A DNA stretch of 64,000 bases from Mycobacterium genavense ATCC 51234 (GCF_000526915.1 NZ_JAGZ01000005.1:310001-374000), one strand, 5' to 3'; positions 10,592 to 20,020 are shown, counted from the first letter of the stretch. Notes: generated by a model not told the origin, from the letters alone. Translations and numbers: made by a program.

Positions 10592-11425
10592 TCAGTCGGT
10601 CGCCAGATCCGTGGGTATGGACCCCGAGCCGAGATTGTTGAGCAAGCTCAGGTTGGTGGTGCCCGGGTCGAAGCCGGTGCCGGCAGTCGGTGAGTTGAGC
10701 AGGCTGGTGCCGTAGTCCGACGTGCCGCTCGTGACGGCATGGGTGAAGCCGGTGCCGGGACTGTCGGTCAGCCAGGACCCGACGTGACCGCCGGTGTGAT
10801 CGATGCTGGCGAGCGCGTTGATGTGGTGTGCCAAGTTTCCGGTGCCCGAGTGGGGCCCGAAAATCAGGTCGCCGTTGTCGAATTGCACGCCGAGGTTTTG
10901 CATCACCTGCTGCCAGGGTGCGAGCTGCTCGGCGGCCGCCGACGCGTCGGCGTGATACCCCGACATGGCCGCCACGTCCGTCGCCCACATCTGCTCGTAG
11001 GCGGACTCGATGTCCATGATCGTCGGAGCGTTCTGCCCCAGGTGGTTCTGCGACGCCAGCGCCCGCACCAGGGCACGATTGGCGTTGACCACCGCCGGCT
11101 GCACCGTGGCCGACAGCGCCGTCTCGAACGCGCCCGCGATGGCCGACGCCTGGCTGGAGGTCACCTCCGCCTGGGCCGCCGCCGCCTTGAGCCAGCTGAC
11201 GTATTGGGTCGCGACGGCTAGCATCGCGGTCGCCGAGGGACCCTGCCACGACCCGTTGGCCAGATCCGAGGCCACGGATAAGAACGAGGATGCGGACGAC
11301 GAGAGGTTCTCGGCGAGCCCATCCCAGGCTTCCGCGGCAGCATGCAGCGGTGCCGATCCAGGACCGGCGTAAAGGAGGGCCGAATTGATCTCTGGCGGCA
11401 AACACGCATAATGCGGGCTCGTCAC
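10592..11425 (-). CDS. PPE protein (PPE10-like, short form without MPTR repeats)
   Basis: This is a PPE family protein of 277 residues starting at GTG 11425 ([20 protein letters not shown]). The roughly 180-residue PPE domain is complete, with SWQGPSA in the WxG region and [14 protein letters not shown]. In position and N-terminus it corresponds to PPE10 (Rv0442c). As I recall that protein, it continues with a long run of N-x-G-x-G-N pentapeptides; here only about 90 residues follow, with weak NN/GTG motifs such as [16 protein letters not shown] proteins are exported by ESX/type VII systems, usually with a PE partner, and no PE gene is adjacent here. Confidence 0.88.
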   Translation of the reverse strand: MTSPHYACLPPEINSALLYAGPGSAPLHAAAEAWDGLAENLSSSASSFLSVASDLANGSWQGPSATAMLAVATQYVSWLKAAAAQAEVTSSQASAIAGAFETALSATVQPAVVNANRALVRALASQNHLGQNAPTIMDIESAYEQMWATDVAAMSGYHADASAAAEQLAPWQQVMQNLGVQFDNGDLIFGPHSGTGNLAHHINALASIDHTGGHVGSWLTDSPGTGFTHAVTSGTSDYGTSLLNSPTAGTGFDPGTTNLSLLNNLGSGSIPTDLATD

Positions 11426-11463
11426 TGCAATAACTTAACCGGGACAGGCCGTTCTTCGTGGCG

Positions 11464-13194
11464 TTATGGCGTGGGTGCGGGTGCTGGTTGGCGGCCGCGG
11501 ACCAGCTTGCCGGGACGCGCGTCGGTGGGTTTGCCGTTTTCGGCGATCACTTCACCGGACACGATCGTGGCCACATATCCGTCCGCCGTCTGGTCCAGGC
11601 GACGCCCGCCGGCGGGTAGATCGTAAGTGATCACCGGCTTGTGCAGGCGCAGCCCGGCGTGGTCGATGACGTTGAGATCGGCCTTGTACCCGACCGCGAT
11701 TCGGCCCCGATCGGCCAGCCCGGCGACTCGCGCCGGCACCGACGTCAGCTCGCGGATGGCCTCGGGCACCGAGAAGCGCCCGGACGCCCGGTCCCGGGCC
11801 CAGTGCGACAGGAAGAACGTGGAATAGCTGGCGTCGCAGATCATCCCGTAGTGGGCGCCGCCGTCGCCGAGGCCGAGCACCACGTCGTCGCGGTGCAGCA
11901 GCTCGCCGACGGTGTTCAGCGAGTTGCGCTCCATGTTGCTGGTCGCGACGAGCAGCATGGCGCGGCCGTCGTCGTCGAGCAGCCGGTCGTAGGCCTCCTC
12001 CATCGGGTGCACCCCGCGGGCCCTGGCCCGGGCGCCGATGCTGTCCGCCGGGTCCGGCTCGTAGTTGGGGTTCTCGCCGAGCGGGAAGATCCAGTCCCAC
12101 ATCTGCGCGACGTAGAGGATCGGGTGCCCCTGGCCCGGCTTGTCGGCCAGGATGCGGGCGCGGACCTCGGGCTTGCGCATCTCGGCGACCCGCTCGGGCA
12201 GCGGCAGGTGCGCGATCTCCTGATAGCTCGGGTACAGCACGAACGGGTTGGCGGTCAGCTGCAACCCGATGATCAGCCCGATCGGCCGCGGCAGCAGCTG
12301 CGCGGTGATGTCACCGCCCGCGGCGTTGGCCTTCTCGACCATGTTGATCGCGTCGGGCCAGGTGGGGTCGCCGGCGTTGGCGACGACGAGGGTGAAGGTG
12401 ACCGGCAGCCCGACCTGCTCGGCGACGTCGAACACCGTCTGCAGCACCGGCTGGTAGCCACCGGCGGGAATGTCGGGCACGAATTGCAGCAGCCCGCCGC
12501 CGCCGTCGACGACGCCCTTGGCGATCTCCTCGATCTCCTCCCGGGCGGCGTCGTAACTCGGTATGGGCGAACCACTTTCGGTCTTGTGAATGGTCAACCG
12601 CGACGACGCGAAGCCCAGCGCGCCGACCTCGATGGCCTCCTTGGCCAGCGCCCGCATCTTGGCCAGGTCCTCGGTGCTGGCCGGTTCGCGGTCCGCGCCG
12701 CGCTGCCCCATCACGTAGACCCGCAGCGGGGAGTGCGGCAGGTAGGCGGCCACGTCGATGTCACGCTTGCCGGCTTCCAGCGCGTCGAGGTATTCGGGGA
12801 AGGTCTCCCAACTCCACGGCAGGCCGTCGGTCATCACCACACCCGGGATGTCTTCGACCCCGGCCATCACGTCGACCAGCACGTCGTGGTCTTCCTGGCG
12901 GCACGGCGCGAACCCGACACCGCAGTTGCCCATTACGACGGTGGTGACCCCGTGCGCCGAGGACGGGGTGAGGCGCTCCGACCAGATGGACTGCCCGTCG
13001 TAGTGGGTGTGCAGGTCGACGAAGCCCGGCGTGACCAGCAGGCCGGTGGCGTCGATCTCGCGCTCGGCGGTATCGCCGTTCACGGAGCCGACGGCGGTGA
13101 TGACGCCGCCGGTCACCCCGACGTCGCCGACGTACGGCTCACCTCCCAGTCCGTCGACGATGGTGCCCTTGCGGATGAGGAGGTCGTAGATCAC
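11464..13194 (-). CDS. N-acyl-D-amino-acid deacylase-like amidohydrolase
   Basis: This is a 576-residue amidohydrolase of the D-aminoacylase/DAN group. It begins with a beta-sandwich strand pattern (IRKGTIVDGLGGEPYVGDVG). The metal motif LHTHYDGQ is at residues 61-68, after VTPGFVD, and GDGGAHYGMICD occurs late in the barrel. The C-terminal VGYKADLNVID closes the composite domain. It would hydrolyse N-acyl or cyclic amide bonds in the cytosol; the substrate is unknown. It is intact and separated by about 150 bp from the divergent DinB-like gene. It does not belong to the M. tuberculosis order at this point, so it is an insertion in this lineage or a loss in the other. Confidence 0.85.
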   Translation of the reverse strand: MIYDLLIRKGTIVDGLGGEPYVGDVGVTGGVITAVGSVNGDTAEREIDATGLLVTPGFVDLHTHYDGQSIWSERLTPSSAHGVTTVVMGNCGVGFAPCRQEDHDVLVDVMAGVEDIPGVVMTDGLPWSWETFPEYLDALEAGKRDIDVAAYLPHSPLRVYVMGQRGADREPASTEDLAKMRALAKEAIEVGALGFASSRLTIHKTESGSPIPSYDAAREEIEEIAKGVVDGGGGLLQFVPDIPAGGYQPVLQTVFDVAEQVGLPVTFTLVVANAGDPTWPDAINMVEKANAAGGDITAQLLPRPIGLIIGLQLTANPFVLYPSYQEIAHLPLPERVAEMRKPEVRARILADKPGQGHPILYVAQMWDWIFPLGENPNYEPDPADSIGARARARGVHPMEEAYDRLLDDDGRAMLLVATSNMERNSLNTVGELLHRDDVVLGLGDGGAHYGMICDASYSTFFLSHWARDRASGRFSVPEAIRELTSVPARVAGLADRGRIAVGYKADLNVIDHAGLRLHKPVITYDLPAGGRRLDQTADGYVATIVSGEVIAENGKPTDARPGKLVRGRQPAPAPTP

Positions 13195-13227
13195 CTAATC
13201 AATCTACGACCGTGCCCGTGGTCCTGC

Positions 13228-13335
13228 CACGATCATTTCGCGATTGACCACATCGGTGTCAACCGCGCCGATCACCCGCAGTTCTGCGATGCGGTGCTGG
13301 GCTTCTCGGGGCAGCCACGGGCTCTCGGCTCGTAG
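13228..13335 (+). pseudogene. Possible relic of a glyoxalase/VOC-domain gene
   Basis: A short open stretch reads FAIDHIGVNRADHPQFCDAVLGF, close to the N-terminal pattern of vicinal-oxygen-chelate proteins (DHIGVxVxD...FYxAVLGF). It has no start and ends after about 35 residues. It lies in the intergenic space between the amidohydrolase and the DinB-like gene. It could be a decay remnant or chance. Confidence 0.3.
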
Positions 13336-13345
13336 TGTCGTGGGT

Positions 13346-13861
13346 ATGTCAGATACCGATGCCGCCGCCCGGGAGTTGCTCCGCGACGCGTTCACCCGGT
13401 TGATCGAACATGTCGACGAGCTCACCGACGGCCTGACCGACGAACTCGCCAACTACCGGCCCACCCCGGACGCCAACACCATCGCCTGGCTGATCTGGCA
13501 CAGCGCCCGGGTGCAGGACATACAGCTGGCCCACGTGGCCGGTGTCGAGGAGGTGTGGACCCGCGACGGCTGGGTGGATCGCTTCGGGCTGGACCTGCCC
13601 CGCCGTGACACCGGTTACGGCCACAGCGCCGCGGACGTCGCGAAGGTGCGTGCGCCGGCCGATCTGCTGTCCGGCTATTACCACGCGGTGCATCAGCTGT
13701 CGTGCGAGTACGTCGCCGGCGTCACCGCCGACGAGCTGACCCGCGTCGTCGACACCAACTGGGATCCGCCCGTGACGGCCAGCGCCCGGTTAATCAGCAT
13801 CATCGACGACTGCGCCCAGCACCTTGGGCAAGCGGCATATGTGCGGGGGATCGCGCCGTAG
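13346..13861 (+). CDS. DinB-like/mycothiol-dependent-fold protein (Rv0443 type)
   Basis: This is a 171-residue protein of the DinB/MDMPI four-helix-bundle superfamily. It contains NTIAWLIWHSARVQDIQLAHVAG, with a histidine in the second helix, and DDCAQHLGQAAYVRG near the C-terminus. These match the spaced histidines that bind a metal in this superfamily. The ATG at 13346 begins MSDTDAAARELL. It sits where Rv0443 lies in M. tuberculosis. In related proteins the fold supports mycothiol-dependent reactions, but no reaction is established for this one. Confidence 0.8.
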   Translation: MSDTDAAARELLRDAFTRLIEHVDELTDGLTDELANYRPTPDANTIAWLIWHSARVQDIQLAHVAGVEEVWTRDGWVDRFGLDLPRRDTGYGHSAADVAKVRAPADLLSGYYHAVHQLSCEYVAGVTADELTRVVDTNWDPPVTASARLISIIDDCAQHLGQAAYVRGIAP

Positions 13862-13870
13862 ATTGGGCGG

Positions 13871-14716
13871 GTGCGATTTCTCGCGACGCTGCTGTTGTGG
13901 CTGGCCACCACGGTCGCGTTGGCCGTGGCGGCTCCTGCGGCCTGGGCGCAGCTGAATCTCGTCGACGAGAACGGCTACGCCGCGTTGGCCCAGCAGGCGG
14001 CGGGGGATCCCACCTTGCAGTCGGCGATGGCCGGTGAGCTCACCACCCGGACGCGGACGCTGATCGCCGAGCACGGCGGCGCCGGTTATCCGGTCGACAG
14101 CGCGCAGGTGCACGACGCGGCCGCCGCGTTCACCACCGGGCCGTCGTTCCCGCCGCTGTTCGCGACGGCCAATCGGGCCGCGCACCGCTGGCTGTTCTCG
14201 GCGGCGGGCTCCGGCGATCCCTGGGCGGTCGACGTGGCCCCGATGCTCAACGACCCTGCGTTCCAGCCGATCCTGAGTGAGTACAACGTGAAGGTGCCTG
14301 GCACGCTGACCGTTCCGCTGACGTCGTCGCTGCCGCACTCGCTGCGGCAGGGGGAGCTGAGCCGGGTCGGCGCCTGGGGCAAGTGGGCCAGCCTGGGCGC
14401 GGTAGCGGTATGCGGGCTGTTCGCAGTGCTGACGCTGCTCGTCGCGCGGCGCCGCGGCAAGGCGCTGACGGCTCTGGGTGTTTCGGCGCTACTGGTCGGG
14501 GCGGCCGGATGGGTCGGCATCGAGGTCGGGGCCCGCTACCTCAACGACGGGCTCAATCGCACCACCGGTGACATCCGCCAGATCGCCGACGTGATGGTGC
14601 ACAGCGCCGAAGCCGGCCTGCGGGAGTGGCTGAACCTCACGTTGGCCGCCGGCGCTGCGCTGGTGGTGTTCGGGGTGATCGTCGCGGTGCTGGGCAGCCT
14701 GGTCAAGAAGACTTAG
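13871..14716 (+). CDS. Conserved mycobacterial membrane protein
   Basis: This is a 281-residue protein. An N-terminal hydrophobic segment with AAPAAWA looks like a signal peptide or anchor. An extracytoplasmic domain of about 140 residues follows, and three further hydrophobic segments occur at about 180-200, 205-225 and 255-277, before a short KKT tail. It starts at GTG 13871, 9 bp after the DinB-like gene, so the two probably form one transcript. It converges on rskA with a 4-bp overlap. The family is not recognised. Its position beside an anti-sigma factor is suggestive but proves nothing. Confidence 0.7.
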   Translation: MRFLATLLLWLATTVALAVAAPAAWAQLNLVDENGYAALAQQAAGDPTLQSAMAGELTTRTRTLIAEHGGAGYPVDSAQVHDAAAAFTTGPSFPPLFATANRAAHRWLFSAAGSGDPWAVDVAPMLNDPAFQPILSEYNVKVPGTLTVPLTSSLPHSLRQGELSRVGAWGKWASLGAVAVCGLFAVLTLLVARRRGKALTALGVSALLVGAAGWVGIEVGARYLNDGLNRTTGDIRQIADVMVHSAEAGLREWLNLTLAAGAALVVFGVIVAVLGSLVKKT

Positions 14717-15414
14717 CTCAGCGGCAGGGTGGCCAGGATCGGGCTGGTCGGTTGCGGCGAGCCCGCGCCCGGTTCGACGGTGAAGGCCAGCGCCGTGGAC
14801 TTGCCCAGGTTGGTCAGCGTCGCCGTCGTGGACGGCGAGACGGCCGCGGTGCTCATCGTGCCCGCCGAGGTCGGGCCCTTGGCATCGATCAACCACATCT
14901 GGTAGACGGTGCCCGGGCTCGGCGGTGGCACGTTGTTCATCACCAGCACGCCGGCGTTACGGTCGCGGGAGAACACCACCGTGGCCGTCCCATTGGCCAG
15001 CGGGCGTGAGACCGTCCGCACATCCGGGGCCGCGATCACCTGCTCGGCCACCGATTGCGTCGGCGTCGGGCGCATCAACGTCTGCACCCCGAACGCCGTC
15101 AGGCCGGCCACGATCGCGGCCGCGACCGATATCAATGCGGTTGTGCGCCAAAGGTTTTGGCGCTTCGGTGGGCTGAACGCGGCCGCGACCAGCACGGCGG
15201 CGCGCAGCTGCGACGGCGGTTCGGCGGCGGTCGAGGCGGAGACGACGGCCATCGTCTCGCGCACGGCGCGGACTTCGTCGGCGAAGGCCGACGCGACCGA
15301 TGCCGGGGCGGCCGCGACCTGCCGGTCGATGTCGGCGCGCTCGGCGTCGGAGACCGCGTGCAGCGCATACGGTGTGGCCAGTTCGAGTAGCTCGAAGTCG
15401 TTGGGCGCGGTCAT
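14713..15414 (-). CDS. rskA: Anti-sigma-K factor RskA
   Basis: This is a membrane-bound anti-sigma factor of 233 residues. The N-terminal cytoplasmic sigma-binding part begins [18 protein letters not shown], a single membrane segment lies around residues 90-110 ([20 protein letters not shown]), and the extracytoplasmic RskA_C domain contains [21 protein letters not shown] and [10 protein letters not shown]. It is close to M. tuberculosis Rv0444c. The start codon overlaps the sigK stop as ATGA, giving translational coupling. RskA holds SigK inactive until it is cleaved by regulated intramembrane proteolysis. It is intact. Confidence 0.95.
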   Translation of the reverse strand: MTAPNDFELLELATPYALHAVSDAERADIDRQVAAAPASVASAFADEVRAVRETMAVVSASTAAEPPSQLRAAVLVAAAFSPPKRQNLWRTTALISVAAAIVAGLTAFGVQTLMRPTPTQSVAEQVIAAPDVRTVSRPLANGTATVVFSRDRNAGVLVMNNVPPPSPGTVYQMWLIDAKGPTSAGTMSTAAVSPSTTATLTNLGKSTALAFTVEPGAGSPQPTSPILATLPLS

Positions 15415-15974
15415 GGCACGTCCAAGCAGTTGCGCAGACCGCGCAGCGCGTCGCGAATGCGCGATTTGATCGTCGACAGATTGGCCGCCAAACGTTGCGC
15501 CACTTCGGTGTACGTCAGCCCGCCGTAGTAGGCCAGCTCGATGCATTGGCGCTGCGCGTCGGTCAGCCCGCCGAGGCAATCAGCCACCCGGCGGCGCTCG
15601 TCTCCGGCGATCGCCGAGTCGGCGACCACATCGTGGTCGGTGTCGACATTGGCCGCGCCGTAGCGTGATTCGCGGCGGGTGCCCGCCTGCTCGGCGCGCA
15701 CCCGGTCGATGGCACGCCGGTGCGCCATGGTCAGCAGCCAGGACAACGCGGAGCCCCGGGACGGGTCATAGTCCGACGCCGACCGCCACACCTCGAGATA
15801 GATCTCCTGGGTGGTTTCCTCGCTGTAGCCGGCGTCGCGCAGCACCCGGATCACCAGCCCGAACACCCGGCTCTTGGTCAGGTCGTACACGGCGGCGAAA
15901 GCCTGGGTGTCGCCACGCGCCACCTGGCGCAGCAACTCATCCAGGTCGCTGCTCAGCTGCGGCAGTCCGGTCAT
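15411..15974 (-). CDS. sigK: ECF sigma factor SigK
   Basis: This is an extracytoplasmic-function sigma factor of 187 residues. The start [19 protein letters not shown] at 15974 matches the known N-terminus; a longer upstream frame runs into the ufaA1/DUF1295 relics and is not used. Region 2 includes [16 protein letters not shown] and region 4 [19 protein letters not shown] with an HTH. It is partnered with rskA immediately downstream. In M. tuberculosis, SigK drives its own locus and the mpt70/mpt83/dipZ region. Here its ancestral upstream neighbours are relics and dipZ follows them. Confidence 0.95.
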   Translation of the reverse strand: MTGLPQLSSDLDELLRQVARGDTQAFAAVYDLTKSRVFGLVIRVLRDAGYSEETTQEIYLEVWRSASDYDPSRGSALSWLLTMAHRRAIDRVRAEQAGTRRESRYGAANVDTDHDVVADSAIAGDERRRVADCLGGLTDAQRQCIELAYYGGLTYTEVAQRLAANLSTIKSRIRDALRGLRNCLDVP

Positions 15975-16018
15975 TGTCAGGTAGTCTATCGCTCCCCACC
16001 GGGCCGCAGCGGCGACGG

Positions 16019-16180
16019 TTATCGACGTGCCGGTCGCGGTGGTCGTGGGAATAAACACGCGGTTCTTTGCCGATATTCCGCGAAGCCCGGCCGGCCGTCC
16101 ATCGACTTCTCGGTCAGCCGGACCCCGGGGACGTAGACCAGGAAGTACGTCATCAGCAGCGGCGCGCCGCCCAGATCGTC
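16019..16180 (-). pseudogene. C-terminal relic of a DUF1295 membrane protein (Rv0446c)
   Basis: The minus strand reads PLLMTYFLVYVPGVRLTEKS, then GRPGFAEYRQRT, and stops at TAA 16019-16021. This is the C-terminal end of a DUF1295-type (steroid-reductase-like) membrane protein, the family of Rv0446c, which lies immediately upstream of sigK in M. tuberculosis. About 50 residues remain; the rest is missing at a junction near 16180. Confidence 0.75.
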
Positions 16181-16290
16181 ACCGGCGCCAGCAGCACACG
16201 TCGTCGAAGTCCAAGTGCGCCAACCGGTCTCGCCCCTGCGGGAAACTCTCCCGCCACAGCCGCAGCGTGTGCGCAGTGCGTGTACCCATG
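16181..16290 (-). pseudogene. ufaA1: C-terminal relic of ufaA1 (Rv0447c)
   Basis: A fragment of about 35 residues reads HTLRLWRESFPQGRDRLAHL then DFDD. From memory of the family this closely matches the C-terminal region of the cyclopropane-fatty-acid-synthase-like protein UfaA1 (LRLWRERF...RDGLAHLGFDEV). It is cut on both sides, by dipZ upstream and the DUF1295 relic downstream, recording deletions in the old ufaA1-Rv0446c-sigK operon. Confidence 0.7.
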
Positions 16291-16291
16291 T

Positions 16292-18034
16292 CTAGCCGAA
16301 GGTGAACGAAAACACCTGCAAGCCCTTGCTCACTTGCAGGTCGAGCTGATCGCGGTGCGCGCCACCATCGGAGACGATCTCGTGCAGCGTGGGGACACCG
16401 CCGATCTGCGTGGTGGTGGTCTTCCCATCGCGGGTCGTGGTGAGCGTGCCGGTGCCGCCGACGACGACGAAGACGTTTTTGGCCGTGTAGTTCAGCCGGA
16501 TCGCGGCATCGTCGCTGTCGGCGGTGATGCCCTGGTCGTCCAGGGTCCACCGGCCGCGCAGCGCGAATCTGTCGTTGGCCAGCTGCGCCGGGAAGCTGAA
16601 CCCGGCGGTGCCCGGCTGGTAGCTGCCGTCGCCCCCGTAGGTGGTGGCCTTGTCGGGCGCCAGGTAGGTCTCGGGGGTGAGGTTGGTCGTCGGGGTGGTG
16701 TCGGGGCCGTTCACCGGCGGGGGCAGCGCGGCGTTCGGATCGGCATCGACTAGCAGCCGGCGGAGCAGTTGCTCGGTGCCGTCGTAGTCGCCTTCGCCGA
16801 ACTTGGTGTGCCGCAGTGTCCCGTTCGCGTCGATCAGGTACTCGGCCGGCCAGTACATGTTGTTGAAGGCGTTCCAGGTCGCGTAGTCGTTGTCCAGCGC
16901 GATGGGGTAGTCGATGTGCAATCCGGCGGTGCCGCTGGCCACGTTGCCGGCCACCCGCTCGAAGGCGTACTCGGGGGTGTGCACCCCGATGACCACCAAT
17001 CCGCTGTCGCGGTAGCGGTGGTACCAATCGACGACGTGCGGGATGGCGCGTTGGCAGTTGATGCACGAATAGGCCCAGAAGTCGATCAGTACGACCTTGC
17101 CGCGCACCGCGGCGGGATCGAGCGGTTTGTCGTCGGGGGTGTTGAGCCATTGCGTGATGCCGGTGACGGCGGGCGCCTGCCCGCACTGTTGCAGCTCGGT
17201 GGCACCGTCGGTGCAGTTGGTTGGCAGGCCGTTGCTCGTGTTGCCCTGGTTCAGCTGCAGCACGCTACCGGTGGTCGGTCCGGTCGTGCGGCTCGGGATC
17301 ACCGAGCGCTGGATATCGTTGGCGCCCAGGCGATTCTGCATCGCCGTCGTGTAGTCGGGCACGGCGCGCTGCAGCATCGCGGGCAGGTTGAACACCAGCG
17401 CCACGGCCAGCACGATCATCGTGACCCCGCCGGCGATCCGGATGACGCGCTGCCGACGGCGCAATGCCGTGACGCGTTGTCCGACTTGTCGTCCCGCCAG
17501 CGCGAACGCCAACAGCGGAATTGCGTTGCCCAGCGCGAACGTCGCGGTCAACACGAACGTGGCGGGCCCCAGCGACGTCGTGCCGCCGGCGACCACGATC
17601 GCGGCCAACACCGGCCCCGCGCACGGCACGTACAGCGCGCCCAACGTCAGTCCCAGACCGAAACCATCTGTGCTGCCGCCCTTTTGGCGTTGCGGCAGAG
17701 CGGCGAACGGCCGCTCGATCAGGTGTTGCAGCGGCGGGAAGATCAATCCCAGCCCGATCAGGGTCAGCACCACCAGGGCCGTCCACCGGATGGCGTCCTG
17801 CGGCAGATGCAGCGCCGACAGCAGCGCGGACCCGATCAGGGTGGCCAGGCTGAAGCTGCACACCAGGCCCGCGATCACCAAGTAGGGGCGCATCGCCGCG
17901 CTCAGGCCGCGGCTGCTGGCTTTGCCGCCGGTGTCCATGCCGGACAGGAAGATCACCGGCAGCACCGGCAGGATGCATGGCGAGATGCCGGTGATCAGGC
18001 CGCCGAGCAAGCCGATGAGCGCAATGGTGTGCAT
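16292..18034 (-). CDS. dipZ: DipZ: CcdA-like membrane domain fused to a thioredoxin-like domain
   Basis: This is a 580-residue integral membrane thiol:disulfide protein. It starts [20 protein letters not shown] at ATG 18034. The N-terminal half is a CcdA/DsbD-type transporter with several hydrophobic helices and two conserved cysteine regions ([10 protein letters not shown] and [10 protein letters not shown]). The C-terminal half is an extracytoplasmic TlpA-like thioredoxin domain with CINC in [13 protein letters not shown], followed by a beta-rich end domain ([11 protein letters not shown] to FSFTFG). It carries electrons across the membrane to reduce exported proteins. In M. tuberculosis dipZ (Rv2874) lies in the SigK-controlled mpt70/mpt83 region; here it lies beside sigK/rskA. 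It is intact. Confidence 0.92.
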   Translation of the reverse strand: MHTIALIGLLGGLITGISPCILPVLPVIFLSGMDTGGKASSRGLSAAMRPYLVIAGLVCSFSLATLIGSALLSALHLPQDAIRWTALVVLTLIGLGLIFPPLQHLIERPFAALPQRQKGGSTDGFGLGLTLGALYVPCAGPVLAAIVVAGGTTSLGPATFVLTATFALGNAIPLLAFALAGRQVGQRVTALRRRQRVIRIAGGVTMIVLAVALVFNLPAMLQRAVPDYTTAMQNRLGANDIQRSVIPSRTTGPTTGSVLQLNQGNTSNGLPTNCTDGATELQQCGQAPAVTGITQWLNTPDDKPLDPAAVRGKVVLIDFWAYSCINCQRAIPHVVDWYHRYRDSGLVVIGVHTPEYAFERVAGNVASGTAGLHIDYPIALDNDYATWNAFNNMYWPAEYLIDANGTLRHTKFGEGDYDGTEQLLRRLLVDADPNAALPPPVNGPDTTPTTNLTPETYLAPDKATTYGGDGSYQPGTAGFSFPAQLANDRFALRGRWTLDDQGITADSDDAAIRLNYTAKNVFVVVGGTGTLTTTRDGKTTTTQIGGVPTLHEIVSDGGAHRDQLDLQVSKGLQVFSFTFG

Positions 18035-18159
18035 ACGTGTTATTCGAGACGACCTGGTTACGGATTGGTTCAAACGGGTGTCGTCTTGCGCACCCACCGT
18101 CCTTAACAGGCCCCTCGCCGTGCGTCCGCTCGATGAAGCCTGCTTCCCGGCGCACTAAG

Positions 18160-18438
18160 TTACAGCGCCACCACTTGGGGCAGTACGTCGTTCGCCGCGG
18201 CGACCGCCTCGCCGCAGGTGCGGCAGTGCGTGCTCGGGTAGCGGCGCAGCCGCCCGACCTTCACCCGCGCCTCGGGCTCGACGTGCTGTCCACGAACCAC
18301 ACACTGCATGTCGACGAGCAGGCCCACCTCGCGGGCGTGCACGTGCACGATACGGGTCGTCGGGGTGTCGGAGTCGCCGACGAGGTCACGCCGGTCGAGG
18401 GCCGAGGCGGCGGTCGTGGCCGGGGTCGCGGTGCGCAT
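18160..18438 (-). CDS. Hypothetical protein with a C-x-x-C motif
   Basis: A small frame of about 92 residues starts MRTATPATTAASALDRRD at ATG 18438. It contains a plausible folded middle (RIVHVHAREVGLLVDMQCVV) and HCRTCGE near the C-terminus, suggesting a metal or redox site. I do not recognise the family. It lies upstream of dipZ on the same strand, about 125 bp away. The region is open in several frames because of GC bias, so it may not be a gene. Confidence 0.4.
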   Translation of the reverse strand: MRTATPATTAASALDRRDLVGDSDTPTTRIVHVHAREVGLLVDMQCVVRGQHVEPEARVKVGRLRRYPSTHCRTCGEAVAAANDVLPQVVAL

Positions 18439-18539
18439 GGCCACAACTATTCCCGGCGAGCTGACCACCAAACATCCACCAAACGGGCCGACAACGGATG
18501 ATTCGGCTGTCCGCCGATCGGAGGACCAAAAGCAATTAA

Positions 18540-18557
18540 CCCCGGGCGTGCCCGGGG
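18540..18557. terminator. Hairpin terminator downstream of Rv0455c-like gene
   Basis: CCCCGGGC-GT-GCCCGGGG is a perfect 8-bp stem 23 bp after the Rv0455c-like stop. On the minus strand it is followed by a T-rich stretch (TTAATTGCTTTT), as expected for intrinsic termination. Confidence 0.8.
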
Positions 18558-18580
18558 CTAATCAGTTGTGAGCGCGGGGA

Positions 18581-19033
18581 TTACGCCCAGTTCCACACCG
18601 ACATGTCGCCGGCCGGGTAGTTGGCGCAGACGTCGGTGGCCTTGGCCACGACACCCTTGTTGTTGAAGAAGATCTTCATGTGGTTGGGCCACGCCACCCA
18701 CAGCGGGTCGGAGACCGGCGCGTAGAAGTTCTCGGAGTAGCCGCGGCGGTCCTGCGGCGACAGGGAGTAGAACCAGTGCGCCTTGTCGATCGTCGCCTGC
18801 TGGACGTTCGGGTGGTTGTTGAAGTCGATCATGTACCGCTGGTAGTACACCGGGCTGGTGTCGCGGGTGGCGGCGAGGATCTGCTCGGCGTCGCACGTGG
18901 TGTTGATCATCCGGCGGGGGATCGGGAAGTCCTCCGTGGAGTCCGCCACCGCGGTCTGCGGGACGGCCAGCGCGGCCATACCCATGGCAAGGAAAACAGC
19001 GCCTGCGCGCAAGCACGAACTCAGCCGAGACAT
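18581..19033 (-). CDS. Secreted DUF5078 protein, Rv0455c type (siderophore export)
   Basis: This is an exported protein of about 150 residues. [18 protein letters not shown] begins a signal peptide ending near VADSTEDF. The mature part has [36 protein letters not shown] and a C-terminal [12 protein letters not shown], with two cysteines (TTCDAE and VCANYP) that probably form a disulfide. It is nearly identical in pattern to M. tuberculosis Rv0455c, reported to be needed for mycobactin/carboxymycobactin secretion. In that species the mmpS4-mmpL4 exporter genes lie a few genes away; they are absent from this window. The ATG at 19033 is preferred over an upstream GTG (19042). Confidence 0.88.
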   Translation of the reverse strand: MSRLSSCLRAGAVFLAMGMAALAVPQTAVADSTEDFPIPRRMINTTCDAEQILAATRDTSPVYYQRYMIDFNNHPNVQQATIDKAHWFYSLSPQDRRGYSENFYAPVSDPLWVAWPNHMKIFFNNKGVVAKATDVCANYPAGDMSVWNWA

Positions 19034-19097
19034 AGTCGTCACGGTAGCACTTCGGGCGGACCGCGGGCGAGTCTTGGTCAGTTCTTAGTTCGGCTTA

Positions 19098-20006
19098 TTA
19101 GCTATCGCCATCAGGGACGATGACGTGCGACGGGTCGGGCCGCAGGTCCGGCGGCGCCTGGCTGTAGTCGCCGAACGGGCCGTCGCTGCGCGCCACCGCG
19201 GCGCGAACTCCCTGGGTTTCGGCGGTGTTGATGAAGCCGAGCGCGTCAGGGGTGTTGCGCATCAGGCCGTCCAGGATGCCGCCCAGCGTCTGGGTGGAGG
19301 CCAGGCCCATGTTCTCGTAGGCCTGGTTGACGATCAGCTTCTGCGCCTGCAGCTGCGACAACGGGATCTGCGCCAGCTCGGCGGCGATCTCGGCAACCCG
19401 CGCCTCGAGGCGTTCGAACGGCACCGCCTCGTTGATCAGCTCGATCTCGGCGGCCTGGACCCCGGACAGCGGGCGGCCGGTCAGCGAGTGCCACTTGGCC
19501 TTGGCCAGGCTCAGCCGGTACAGCCACATGCCGGTCAGGTAGGCCCGCCACATCCGGCTGTACGGGGTGCCGATCACCGCGTCTTCGCTGGCCACGATGA
19601 TGTCGGCGCACAGCGCGTAGTCGCTGGCCCCGCCCACGCACCAGCCGTGCACCTGCGCGATCACCGGCTTAGACGCCCGCCAGATGGCCATGAATTTCTG
19701 CGTCGGTCCGGTCTCGCGGGCGCTGACCATCGCGAAATCCTTGCCCGGATCCCACTTGCCGTCGGTCATCATGGATTCGCCCCAGTGCTGGAAGCCGCCA
19801 CCGAAGTCGTAGCCGCCGGAGAACCCCTGGCCGGCGCCGCGCAACACGATGACCTTGATCCCCGGATCCCGCTCGGCGCGGCCGATGGCGGCCTCGATCT
19901 CGTCGGGCATCGGCGGCACGATCGTGTTGAGGTGCTCGGGGCGGTTCAGCGTGATGGTGGCGACCGGGCCGGCCGTCTTGTACAGCAAGGTCTCGAAGCC
20001 GGACAT
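19098..20006 (-). CDS. echA2: Enoyl-CoA hydratase/isomerase family protein EchA2
   Basis: This is a crotonase-fold protein of 302 residues acting on acyl-CoA thioesters. It starts MSGFETLLYKTAGPVATITL with LNRPEHLNTI, the CoA/oxyanion segment VLRGAGQGFSGGYD (residues 55-69) and the second oxyanion segment VHGWCVGGASDYALCADI (about 120-137). The usual catalytic glutamate pair is not obvious, so hydratase activity is uncertain. Length and position match Rv0456c. It is intact. Confidence 0.88.
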   Translation of the reverse strand: MSGFETLLYKTAGPVATITLNRPEHLNTIVPPMPDEIEAAIGRAERDPGIKVIVLRGAGQGFSGGYDFGGGFQHWGESMMTDGKWDPGKDFAMVSARETGPTQKFMAIWRASKPVIAQVHGWCVGGASDYALCADIIVASEDAVIGTPYSRMWRAYLTGMWLYRLSLAKAKWHSLTGRPLSGVQAAEIELINEAVPFERLEARVAEIAAELAQIPLSQLQAQKLIVNQAYENMGLASTQTLGGILDGLMRNTPDALGFINTAETQGVRAAVARSDGPFGDYSQAPPDLRPDPSHVIVPDGDS

Positions 20007-20020
20007 AGCCCCAGTGTGGG

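Noticed and set aside
15975..16058. Longer sigK start within the relic region
   Set aside because: The known protein begins [15 protein letters not shown]; the upstream codons belong to the DUF1295 relic in another frame.
11641..18106. Long open frames on the strand opposite the amidohydrolase and dipZ (over 400 codons)
   Set aside because: They lie exactly antisense to clear genes, follow the third-position GC bias, and show no conserved motifs or ribosome sites.
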